63,846 bases of DNA from an uncultured Ruminococcus sp. (lineage in GTDB: Bacteria > Bacillota > Clostridia > Oscillospirales > Acutalibacteraceae). The stretch covers positions 1 to 63,846 of the forward strand of contig CACWNY010000002.1 in the NCBI GenBank assembly GCA_902762375.1, in the 5' to 3' direction. A program made the translations under genes and the position numbers. The first letter of the stretch is position 1. The number at the start of each line of letters is the position of its first letter. A model generated the notes under the pieces. That model was not told the origin of the DNA and made no database searches. It saw nothing but the letters and a program-made list of their open reading frames with translations. Of the stretch, positions 1 to 7,923 are shown piece by piece.

Positions 1-97
1 CATTTTTGAGATGTCAATTTATTCTCAGCCCTTACGGGCTGACGGCAATTCATCCCCGACCTATAGAGGTCGGAGTCTTCTTGCCGATTCAGGATAA
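1..97 (+). mobile_element. Right-end-like sequence of an IS200/IS605 (TnpB) element, possible omega-RNA scaffold
   Basis: Two compact hairpins follow each other: CAGCCC-TTAC-GGGCTG (about 27-42) and CCGACCT-ATAG-AGGTCGG (about 57-74). The second is enclosed by the pair GGCAATTCATC and CTTCTTGCC. Known IS200/IS605 elements carrying tnpB end in this layout, with the guide-RNA scaffold overlapping the 3' end. No transposase reading frame is inside the window; it would lie upstream of base 1. This call rests on shape and resemblance, so it could also be a solo end or another structured RNA. Confidence 0.45.
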
Positions 98-211
98 AAT
101 CAATTTCCTGACACAAACTATGTTTGAGGAAGTGATAAATCATTGACTTACCCTAAAATCAGTATAAAAACTTTGATAATTTTATATTTCAAGTGGAGGA
201 GATGGAAAAAA

Positions 212-394
212 TTGAGTAAGCGTGCTGTCAATATGACAAAAGGCATTGCACTCGGTGTAGTTACGGGAGCAACAGTAGGATATATAAGCAATCGGATTAT
301 GAGCAAAAATCCCAAATCTCTCAAGCGTAAAGCTGACGATATGATGAGTGCATTTTCTCAGATAATGAATGATATTTCTTATATGTTAAAATAA
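212..394 (+). CDS. Small YtxH-like membrane-associated protein
   Basis: This encodes a 60-residue protein with a glycine/alanine-rich hydrophobic segment (about residues 10-26, GIALGVVTGATVGYIS) followed by a basic stretch and an amphipathic helix. That is the layout of short YtxH-type proteins, whose function is unknown. I chose the TTG at 212 because GGAGGAG lies 7-10 bases upstream; the longer open frame from 143 has no ribosome binding site. It stands alone and reads towards the minus-strand transporter genes. The family assignment rests on layout only. Confidence 0.5.
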   Translation: MSKRAVNMTKGIALGVVTGATVGYISNRIMSKNPKSLKRKADDMMSAFSQIMNDISYMLK

Positions 395-427
395 TATTAT
401 ACGCAAAATAGTTTTTGACATGTCATT

Positions 428-472
428 AACAGGTTTTCAACATTTTCAACATTGAAATGTTGAAAACCTGTT
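428..472. repeat. Perfect 18-bp inverted repeat made of TTTTCAACA units
   Basis: The arms at 428-445 and 455-472 are exact reverse complements around a 9-base loop. They are built from the same TTTTCAACA 9-mer that forms the large array at 34.7-35.3 kb. The hairpin lies just after the small membrane protein gene, but no T-run follows, so a terminator role is doubtful. Confidence 0.6.
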
Positions 473-532
473 GAAAACTTTATTCGATAATGGAAAAATC
501 CGTTATGTATGGGTGTTTTCAATGAATTACAG

Positions 533-605
533 CTTGTTTTCCACTATATACAGTTGTGGAAAACCTGTGGAAAGTATGTGGAAATGTGGAAAACTCTGTG
601 GAAAA
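533..605. other. Cluster of DnaA-box-like 9-mers (TGTGGAAAA)
   Basis: Three exact TGTGGAAAA units (555-563, 585-593, 597-605) and two one-base variants (566-574, 577-585) lie within about 50 bases. They are the reverse complement of TTTTCCACA, one base from the DnaA box TTATCCACA. The gene-free stretch 395-723 otherwise holds the inverted repeat at 428-472 and a hairpin at 654-686. It may be a DnaA-binding or titration site, but this is inference. Confidence 0.45.
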
Positions 606-653
606 CCTTGAAAACTTTTTTTCATACAGTACCGTATTTATGCGTTAAAGTAC

Positions 654-686
654 AGCAACTCCATAGAATAATACTATGGAGTTGCT
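654..686. terminator. Hairpin between convergent genes
   Basis: A 13-bp stem (AGCAACTCCATAG and its complement) with a 7-base loop sits between the convergent small membrane protein and the ABC transporter genes. An A-run follows it on the plus strand and no clear T-run follows on the minus strand, so it is at best a weak terminator for the transporter operon. Confidence 0.4.
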
Positions 687-723
687 AAAAAATTCTTTGT
701 GCAATACTAAAACACCGTAAATA

Positions 724-1482
724 TCAGACGGACAATTTCTCCAGAAATTTCTGTGTTCTTTTGTGTTTGGGATTGTCAATGACATTTTGCGGACTACCCT
801 CTTCCACAATTACACCACCGTCCATAAAGATTACCCTGTCAGAAACCGCTCTGGCAAAGGCAATTTCGTGGGTAACAATAACCATAGTCATTTTTTCCTG
901 TGCCAGTTCTTTCATGATTTTGAGAATACCTGCTGTAATTTCAGGGTCAAGAGCGGAGGTAGGTTCATCAAAATATAGCATATCAGGATTCATTACCAAT
1001 GCTCTGGCAATAGCAACTCTCTGTTGCTGACCGCCTGAAAGTTCACAAGGGTAAGCATTTTCCTTATCGGCTAAACCCACTTTTTTCAATATTTTTCTGC
1101 TTTCTTCCAACACACTTTCCTTATCCCGTTTCATCACACTGATAGGTGCATCTGATACATTTTTGAGTACATTGTAATGCGGAAACAAATTAAAATTCTG
1201 GAACACCAGTCCGAATTTGGAATGTGCCTCACGCATAACTTTTTTAGAGGGATAAACAGATTTTCCATTTTCACTGGTAATAATTTTCTGTCCGCTGTAG
1301 GAAAGTTCTCCGTTATCCATCGTTTCCAGAAAAGTAGCACAACGCAGTAAAGTTGATTTTCCTGAACCTGAAGGTCCCAGTATAGAAACAACTTCCCCCT
1401 TTTCTACGCTCATACTGATATCTTTCAAAACAGTTTTATCCCCGAATTTCTTTTCCAAGTGATTAATTTCAAGAATTTTCAT
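724..1482 (-). CDS. glnQ: Polar amino-acid ABC transporter, ATP-binding protein (GlnQ-like)
   Basis: This 252-residue cytoplasmic ATPase powers uptake through the membrane protein encoded immediately upstream. It shows Walker A GPSGSGKST, the signature LSGGQQQR, and Walker B with the D-loop, LYFDEPTSALDP, then the switch histidine in IVTHE. The length is normal for the polar amino-acid family. An ATG two codons earlier (1488) lies only one or two bases from GGGAGG, so the ATG at 1482, seven bases away, is the better start. It follows the permease gene after a short gap and is surely co-transcribed. The substrate cannot be read from the sequence; glutamine, glutamate or cystine are typical. 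Confidence 0.9.
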   Translation of the reverse strand: MKILEINHLEKKFGDKTVLKDISMSVEKGEVVSILGPSGSGKSTLLRCATFLETMDNGELSYSGQKIITSENGKSVYPSKKVMREAHSKFGLVFQNFNLFPHYNVLKNVSDAPISVMKRDKESVLEESRKILKKVGLADKENAYPCELSGGQQQRVAIARALVMNPDMLYFDEPTSALDPEITAGILKIMKELAQEKMTMVIVTHEIAFARAVSDRVIFMDGGVIVEEGSPQNVIDNPKHKRTQKFLEKLSV

Positions 1483-1499
1483 TGTCATACCTCCCGCAA

Positions 1500-3806
1500 T
1501 TATCTATAGTAGCTCAGAGATTTTTCAATTCTTTCCATGACAAATGCCACAAGAATATTGAATACATAATAGAACAGTCCTGCCACAAACAATGGCATAA
1601 TACTTGCCTGTGATGCGGCAATTTGTTTTGCCAAAGTAAATACCTCTGTATAAGCCAATGCAAAAGCAAGAGAGGTATCTTTTACCAAAGTAATAATTTC
1701 GTTGGTAGCAGGAGGAAGAATATGTTTGACCATCTGCGGGAAAATAATCTTTCGGAATGTTTGTGAGCGTGAATACCCCAGAATCTGTGCTGCTTCCCGA
1801 TGTCCCTGAGGAACAGACTGTATACCTGCACGGAATATCTCAGCAAAGTAAGCGGCATAGTTAAGAGAGAAACCGATGATTACCGCATAAAAACGGTAGC
1901 CTTGTCCCAGTTGAATATCAAATACATAATACGGAGCATAACATACTACAAGCAACTGTAACATTAGTGGAGTGCCTCTCATGACGGAAATATAAATCCT
2001 TGCCAGCATATTGACAACCTTGAATTTTGACATACGGGCAAAAGTAATCAACAATCCTAACGGTAACGCAAACAACAATGTCAAAATAAAGATTAGCAGT
2101 GTTGCTTTTACACCTTCAATCAGTTGCAAAAGCACTTCACCTGCACCTAACTTATCAGATTTTGTACTACTGTCTGCCGTCTGTTGTGTTTCTGCGTCTA
2201 TGTACTTATCGTCTGCACTTAAACAGACACTTGTTTCCAATTTCCATTTTTTAGCAATTTCATCAAATTTACCATCTGCTTTCATTTTCAGTAATGTGTT
2301 CTGAACGGTATTTCTCAAGGAAACATTGCCCTTTTTAAAACCAACACCGTATTTTTCGCTGGAAATATGTTCGTCTAACATACGGAATTTGTTTCCTCTT
2401 ATTTCAATCTGATAGTTTGCCACACCAATATCCATACAGATTGCCTGTACCATACCACTTTCCAGATTTAAAAATGCACTGTTATAATCACTTACCTGTT
2501 GTAATTCTTTAAAGGATTCAGCCAGTTTTTTATTTTCTTCTGTAGCGTCATCAGATGTCAAAGCTGAAAGTGCTGATGAGTCTGCCTGTACGACAACAAT
2601 TTTTCCTGCCAAATCTGAAAGTTTCTGAATATCTGAATTACTCTTTACCACAACTACTTGTGAATTGTCTACATAAGGAGTAGACCATGTATAATCATTT
2701 TCTCTGCCATCAATAGTAAAGCCATTCCAGATACAGTCGATTGAACCGCTGGAAAGTTCCATATCCTTAGAATCCCAGTCAATGGGCTGTTTGATAAGTT
2801 TCCAGTTGTTTCGCTTACAGACTTCTTCTGCCAAGTCCAAATCAAAACCAACATATTCTCCGCTTTTTTCATCTTTATAGCCATAGGGTGGAAATTCTGC
2901 GTCAAAACCAACCGTAAACTGTTTTCTGTCTGTTTCGTTGGCAGTATCGTCAACACCGTCTATATAACTGTCATTTTCATTAAGACAAATGCTTGTTTCC
3001 AAGTTCCATTTCTTAGCAATTTTCTCAAAATTACCGTCCTTTTTCATTTCAAGTAATGTCTTCTGAACGGTATCTCTTAATTCTGTGTTGCCTTTTTTGA
3101 ACCCTACTCCGTACTTTTCACTGGAAATATGTTCATCTAACATACGGAATTTATTTCCACGACTTTCAATCTGATAGTTGGCTACACCGATATCCATACA
3201 AACTGCCTGTGCCATACCACTTTCCAGATTTAAAAATGCACTGTTATAATCGCCGACTTGTTGCAATTCCTTAAAGGATTTAGCTAGTTTTTTATTTTCG
3301 TCTGTAGCATCATCTGATGTCAAAGCTGAAAGTGCTGATGAATCTGCCTGTACAATGACAATCTTTCCTGCCAAATCCGAAAGTTTCTGAATATCAGAAT
3401 CCTCTTTTACTACAACTACCTGTGAATTATCCACATAAGGGGTAGACCATGTATAATCATTTTCTCTGCCGTCAATGGTAAAACCATTCCAGATACAGTC
3501 GATTGAACCGCTGGAAAGTTCCATATCTTTGGAATCCCAGTCAATAGGCTGTTTGACAAGTTTCCAGTTGTTTCGCTTACAGACTTCTTCCGCTAAGTCC
3601 AAATCAAAACCAACATATTCTCCGCTTTTTTCATCTTTGTAGCCGTAAGGCGGAAACTCTGCGTCAAATCCGACTGTAAATGTTTTCTTTTCTCCAGTAG
3701 CTTCCACTTTGTCTACAACAATATACAGCATACTCATTACAAGGATTATTATCATAAATATACTGAATATTCTGTCCATTTTCTTTTCTGATTTCCTAAG
3801 TGACAT
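1500..3806 (-). CDS. glnP: Amino-acid ABC transporter: two tandem substrate-binding domains fused to permease (GlnP-like)
   Basis: This 768-residue protein carries an N-terminal membrane anchor (about residues 10-32), a first SBP_bac_3 domain (about 40-280), a second nearly identical one (about 298-540) and a BPD_transp_1 permease domain (about 560-768). The permease has the EAA loop (AGIQSVPQGHREAAQILG). Both binding domains share the start FTVGFDAEFPPYGYKDE and differ at only about one residue in ten, so the duplication is recent or homogenised. Lactococcus GlnP is known to have tandem binding domains fused to the permease. I start at the ATG at 3806 (AAAGGAACGG upstream); the longer frame from 3857 has no such site. 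With the downstream ATPase this forms a complete importer. Confidence 0.9.
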   Translation of the reverse strand: MSLRKSEKKMDRIFSIFMIIILVMSMLYIVVDKVEATGEKKTFTVGFDAEFPPYGYKDEKSGEYVGFDLDLAEEVCKRNNWKLVKQPIDWDSKDMELSSGSIDCIWNGFTIDGRENDYTWSTPYVDNSQVVVVKEDSDIQKLSDLAGKIVIVQADSSALSALTSDDATDENKKLAKSFKELQQVGDYNSAFLNLESGMAQAVCMDIGVANYQIESRGNKFRMLDEHISSEKYGVGFKKGNTELRDTVQKTLLEMKKDGNFEKIAKKWNLETSICLNENDSYIDGVDDTANETDRKQFTVGFDAEFPPYGYKDEKSGEYVGFDLDLAEEVCKRNNWKLIKQPIDWDSKDMELSSGSIDCIWNGFTIDGRENDYTWSTPYVDNSQVVVVKSNSDIQKLSDLAGKIVVVQADSSALSALTSDDATEENKKLAESFKELQQVSDYNSAFLNLESGMVQAICMDIGVANYQIEIRGNKFRMLDEHISSEKYGVGFKKGNVSLRNTVQNTLLKMKADGKFDEIAKKWKLETSVCLSADDKYIDAETQQTADSSTKSDKLGAGEVLLQLIEGVKATLLIFILTLLFALPLGLLITFARMSKFKVVNMLARIYISVMRGTPLMLQLLVVCYAPYYVFDIQLGQGYRFYAVIIGFSLNYAAYFAEIFRAGIQSVPQGHREAAQILGYSRSQTFRKIIFPQMVKHILPPATNEIITLVKDTSLAFALAYTEVFTLAKQIAASQASIMPLFVAGLFYYVFNILVAFVMERIEKSLSYYR

Positions 3807-3900
3807 CTTACCGTTCCTTTCTTTGATGAAAAATGTTTCCACCTGAGCGGTTGGCACTATTTTCTAAAATACATAATTCGTAATGATAAAAACAACCTCT

Positions 3901-4070
3901 AGCTATGACAAATTAAAAGTTTTTGTCCACTTTTTTCAAAAAGTGGTGGGGTCAAGGGGCAAAGCCCCTTGTGGGATTTTAAAGGGCGAAGCCCTTTAAT
4001 AGATAAAAACACAAAACAAAATTTGCCAAAGCAAATTTTACCAATAACTATTTGATTTTCAACCGCTCAG
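3901..4070 (+). repeat. Four-hairpin dispersed repeat, copy 1, full length, forward
   Basis: This is the reference copy. The order is: end module AGCTATGACA..TTAAAAG, hairpin h1 CCACTTTTTTCAAAAAGTGG, h2 CAAGGGGCAAAGCCCCTTG, h3 TTAAAGGGCGAAGCCCTTTAA, h4 AAAATTTGCCAAAGCAAATTTT, and end module TTTTCAACCGCTCAG. It lies upstream of the transporter gene in the gap after recG (3807-4150). Confidence 0.85.
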
Positions 4071-4072
4071 AT

Positions 4073-4100
4073 AAAAAAATTGATAATTGTTATTATCAAT
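4073..4100 (-). terminator. AT-rich hairpin with T-run downstream of recG
   Basis: The palindrome ATTGATAAT-TGTT-ATTATCAAT (4079-4100) is followed on the minus strand by a run of seven T, so it can end transcription coming from recG. Its TGATAAT/ATTATCA halves also resemble a Fur-type operator with a longer spacer, so a regulatory site for the transporter is an alternative. Confidence 0.4.
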
Positions 4101-4150
4101 TTATCATGCTAAAATAATATCATTAATCATTGGTAATGTCAACGAATTTA

Positions 4151-6196
4151 TCAGTTAAAACCGCCTTCACCAAGTTTCGTAAACAATCGTTTCACTTCTG
4201 CATTGAGTAGACGGTGTTCGGGCAATTTCAGTTCGGGGTCAGCACTGATAATTTTCTCCGCTGATTTTCCAGCCTCTTTCAGATTATCTAAATTAGAAAC
4301 ATCTGCTATCTTCATTTCGGGTAAACCGTGCTGTCTTGACCCGAAAAAGTCGCCAGGCCCTCTCAGCTTTAAATCCACATCAGCTATTTCAAAACCGTTG
4401 TTTGTCTTGCACATCGTTTCCAGTCGTTCCAATGTTTCTTCATTCTGATTATCCGATATCAGAATACAATAGGATTTGTCACTTCCACGCCCTACACGAC
4501 CCCTTAACTGATGTAACTGCGATAAGCCAAACCGTTCGGCATTTTCTATTACCATAACTGTTGCATTTGGTACATTTACACCAACTTCAATCACCGTTGT
4601 GGATACCAATATCTGTATTTCTCCCGAAACAAATGATGACATGATTTCTTCTTTTAAAGCACCTTTCATCTTTCCATGCAATACACCTACAACATTTTCT
4701 GTCAGATATTCCGTCTGTAATTTCTGGGCATATTCTTCTGCACTGGCTACCTTAATCATTTCATTTTCCGTCACCGCTGGACATACAATATAACACTGTT
4801 TTCCGCTCTCGATTTGTTTTTTGAGAAAATTATAGACCCTCTTTCTTTTCTTACTGTCGATAAGATAAGTTTCTACAGGCTGTCTGCCGGGAGGCATAGT
4901 GTCAATAATCGAAATATCTAAATCTCCATACACAATCAATGCCAGTGTTCTGGGAATAGGTGTTGCCGACATAATCAGTAAATGTGGATTTGCGCCCTTT
5001 TCAACCAGTGTATTTCTCTGCTTGACACCAAAACGATGTTGTTCGTCTGTCACAACAAGTCCCAGTTTTGCAAATTCCACGCTTTCCGACAGCAATGAAT
5101 GTGTTCCTATCACAAAATCACAAGCACCTGTCAGCAATGCGTCTTTAATCCGTCTTTTCTGTTTAGCTGTGGTGCTTCCTAAAAGCAACTCCACATTAAT
5201 TCCTGTACCCGAAAATATTTTCGTAAAGGACAGATAATGCTGTTCCGCAAGAATTTCTGTCGGTGCCATAAATGCTACCTGATAACCGTTCTTTACCACA
5301 CTGTATCCCACACAACCTGCTACCGCTGTCTTTCCGCAACCAACATCTCCCTGTATCAGTCGGCTCATCGGATAATCACACTGTAACATATCGTTCATAC
5401 AGTCTTTAACAGCCTCTTTTTGCCCCTGCGTAAATTCAAACGATAACAGTTTCTGATATTCTTCTTCATAATCTTTTGTTATCGTAACAGGTGTTTCGGC
5501 TTTCCGACCGCTTTTCATGGAGTATAATCCTAACGACAACACCAGCAATTCTTCAAAAATCAGCCGTTTTCTGGCTTTCATCAGTACCTCTTTATCCTGC
5601 GGAAAATGTACCTGATGGATAGCTTCAGCATATGTCACAATATCGTATTCCTGTCGGATGTCTTCGGGAATACTCTCTTTGATAGTTTCAGGCAACATCG
5701 CCAAAGCATTTATCATTACGGTTTCAATCTGACGGGTAGTAAGTCCTGCAGTACAACTGTATATAGGTCTTATATTCCGTGCTTTTCCACTGGAGATAAA
5801 TTCAGGAGCTATCATCTCATTTTTTCCGTAAGAGGAATGAACTTTTCCCATAAATACATACTCCCCATTATACACCAGCAGATTTCTGATATACGGATTA
5901 TTGAAAAAGGTAGCTGTGATACTATCCTCACCATCTGAAAGGGTTACTTTGGCAATTATCTTTCCTCCTGATGTTCTTGATTGTGATACCTGAGATATCA
6001 CTGTTGCCTTGATACAGTTTACCTCATTCACTATAACATCTGCTATCTTTACAGTATTACTCCAGTCCTCATAGGTTCTCGGATAATAGCATATCAGCTC
6101 TCCAATGGAACTGACACCAAGTTTTCGGAAAAGCTGACCTTTTTTTTCACCTATTCCCTTTAAACGCTCAATAGGATATTCAAACAAAGACGGCAA
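4151..6196 (-). CDS. recG: ATP-dependent DNA helicase RecG
   Basis: This 681-residue protein reverses stalled replication forks and processes branched DNA. It has the N-terminal wedge region beginning YPIERLKGIGEKKG with an OB-fold, Walker A GDVGCGKTA (about residue 280), a DEQH-type Walker B in VTDEQHRFG, the helicase motif MSATPIPRT, and the C-terminal QLRGRVGRG motif followed by the TRG region ending in LKLRGPGDFFGSRQHG. The start is a TTG at 6196, with GGGGGAAAG about ten bases upstream; no in-frame ATG fits as well. The gene begins 22 bases after the upstream membrane-protein gene ends, so the two are probably co-transcribed. Confidence 0.95.
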   Translation of the reverse strand: MPSLFEYPIERLKGIGEKKGQLFRKLGVSSIGELICYYPRTYEDWSNTVKIADVIVNEVNCIKATVISQVSQSRTSGGKIIAKVTLSDGEDSITATFFNNPYIRNLLVYNGEYVFMGKVHSSYGKNEMIAPEFISSGKARNIRPIYSCTAGLTTRQIETVMINALAMLPETIKESIPEDIRQEYDIVTYAEAIHQVHFPQDKEVLMKARKRLIFEELLVLSLGLYSMKSGRKAETPVTITKDYEEEYQKLLSFEFTQGQKEAVKDCMNDMLQCDYPMSRLIQGDVGCGKTAVAGCVGYSVVKNGYQVAFMAPTEILAEQHYLSFTKIFSGTGINVELLLGSTTAKQKRRIKDALLTGACDFVIGTHSLLSESVEFAKLGLVVTDEQHRFGVKQRNTLVEKGANPHLLIMSATPIPRTLALIVYGDLDISIIDTMPPGRQPVETYLIDSKKRKRVYNFLKKQIESGKQCYIVCPAVTENEMIKVASAEEYAQKLQTEYLTENVVGVLHGKMKGALKEEIMSSFVSGEIQILVSTTVIEVGVNVPNATVMVIENAERFGLSQLHQLRGRVGRGSDKSYCILISDNQNEETLERLETMCKTNNGFEIADVDLKLRGPGDFFGSRQHGLPEMKIADVSNLDNLKEAGKSAEKIISADPELKLPEHRLLNAEVKRLFTKLGEGGFN

Positions 6197-6218
6197 CGCA
6201 GACTTTCCCCCTTAAATA

Positions 6219-7799
6219 CTATTCTTTCACTTCATCTGTTCTGTATATGAAAATCAGTAAAAGTGGTATCAGAAGAAATGTATAGAAAAAGAATCTTACA
6301 GAATCCTCTATTCCTGTCAAAAGTAAAGTTGTTCCGAAATTATAGAAAAATACAGGTAAAATAAAAAATATTTTTTTCCAGTCACTAAATTTACTGAGTT
6401 TACATTTTGATAATACGGATAATATAAGAATAAGATGCATCATTCCCAAAGACATAAACAAATCATAAAATTTATCGCTGACAAATTCACTGTATCCGTT
6501 ACAAATATTCATTAAATTTAAGTTATTTTCAGAAACTATACCACATTTATTTTCTGCAATACCGGGAAAGATGATGAAATTATATTTATCAGAAATGGTA
6601 TACGGAGCTTTTGTAAGTTCAATTAACGATTTCAATGCTGTTGCAGGTGCGTTTTTAAAACAGTTAAACATCATCGTAATAATTTTTTGCGTTCCGTACT
6701 CTTCAATGATATTGTTATTAGTTTTATCATTCCATTTTACAGAATTATAGCTACCAAAAACATAATTTTCGTTCCAGACTTCTTTTGGTGCTACTTTATA
6801 AGCAAATTCTTTTGTTTCTTCATCTGCCAGTTCCGGACGATAGGTAATCACTGCACCAATAACTGTCATCGGCAACCCTAAAGTTTCGACTTGTCTTTCA
6901 CCCGGCTTCTCTACACTCAAAACAGAATATAAGGGAACTTTTATCCCTACTACCATTAATATCACACTTAACACGATAATCAATATTCTTTTTTTGTTCA
7001 AACATAGCAAAACGGCAAACAGTATAGGAACAGTAAATAGGACAGCATTATGTCTGAACAATGTGGTAAGTACCCACACTATACTGAATGCCACTGTATT
7101 CGACCATTTGTGTATCCATTTTCCTTTTGTCAGATAAATCTGTAAACTATAAGATAATAATAACATTGTACCCATAGCAAATGAAATATCTTTCCAAGGA
7201 TACATTGTAATATTGCCTGTTTGAGGATTGAATACAATAAATACGATTGAAAATAATGTGTATTTTATACCGGTATATTGGAATATAACCTCAAAAGAAT
7301 AACACAGAACAACAGAAAAACATACTATCTGGAATAAAACGATGGAACCTGTCCAACCGCCCGATAAAGTCAATGGTAATTTAAAGGTGAAAAGTGTCTG
7401 CATTGCCGGATGCGTATCATTATAGCTATTTTTTACCGCTTGTTGATACTGGTCAATAGAGTCAGGGGAAAATCCTCCGGGATAATATGCAAAATAATAG
7501 ATTAAAAATATACCGAATGGAACAATAAAAAAAATAAATTTCCTCAATAATAAATTTTTAAAGATATTGTTACAGATTTCATCATGTCTGATTTTTTTAT
7601 CGGATAAAAATCCGGTAATAAAAGGACAGATAAAAATTGAAAATAAGGTAATAAGAATAAAATAAATTAAAAAATAATAACTTGAAAAATATTTACCGGT
7701 AATAATGTGTGTTGAAAGAATGAAAATAACATATAAAATAATTAATAAACCATTTATACCATTGATGTAGTCCCAAAGATTTTTTATCATTTTCTTCAT
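6219..7799 (-). CDS. Multi-pass membrane protein, DUF6020-like (GT-C fold candidate)
   Basis: This 526-residue protein has about a dozen hydrophobic segments and the loop YYPGGFSPDSIDQYQQA after the third or fourth segment. That loop is characteristic of DUF6020-type proteins, which resemble the GT-C membrane glycosyltransferases that use lipid-linked sugars. An acidic residue in that first large loop is the expected catalytic site in that fold. AGAGGTGA lies seven bases before the ATG at 7799. It precedes recG in the same transcription unit. Substrate unknown; the enzymatic role is inference. Confidence 0.6.
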   Translation of the reverse strand: MKKMIKNLWDYINGINGLLIILYVIFILSTHIITGKYFSSYYFLIYFILITLFSIFICPFITGFLSDKKIRHDEICNNIFKNLLLRKFIFFIVPFGIFLIYYFAYYPGGFSPDSIDQYQQAVKNSYNDTHPAMQTLFTFKLPLTLSGGWTGSIVLFQIVCFSVVLCYSFEVIFQYTGIKYTLFSIVFIVFNPQTGNITMYPWKDISFAMGTMLLLSYSLQIYLTKGKWIHKWSNTVAFSIVWVLTTLFRHNAVLFTVPILFAVLLCLNKKRILIIVLSVILMVVGIKVPLYSVLSVEKPGERQVETLGLPMTVIGAVITYRPELADEETKEFAYKVAPKEVWNENYVFGSYNSVKWNDKTNNNIIEEYGTQKIITMMFNCFKNAPATALKSLIELTKAPYTISDKYNFIIFPGIAENKCGIVSENNLNLMNICNGYSEFVSDKFYDLFMSLGMMHLILILSVLSKCKLSKFSDWKKIFFILPVFFYNFGTTLLLTGIEDSVRFFFYTFLLIPLLLIFIYRTDEVKE

Positions 7800-7827
7800 A
7801 GAAAGTCACCTCTTATTTTACGACAAT

Positions 7828-7885
7828 ACACAAAATACATGGAAAAAACAGTAATACTCAAGTTGCTTTTTCCATGTATTTGTGT
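7828..7885. repeat. Long inverted repeat between the Na/Pi cotransporter and the DUF6020-like gene
   Basis: The arms 7828-7847 and 7867-7885 (TTTTTCCATGTATTTGTGT on the right) pair over about 19 bases with one bulge. The loop is about 19 bases. Each arm has a run of five or six A or T on its inner side, so no T-run follows the stem. It may act as a processing or weak termination structure after the cotransporter gene. Confidence 0.5.
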
Positions 7886-7923
7886 TAATAGTAAGCAAAA
7901 CATTATTTAAGATATATCACATA

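Noticed and set aside
4079..4100. Fur box upstream of the amino-acid transporter
   Set aside because: The TGATAAT/ATTATCA halves are spaced by four bases instead of one, and a T-run on the minus strand fits a terminator for recG better.
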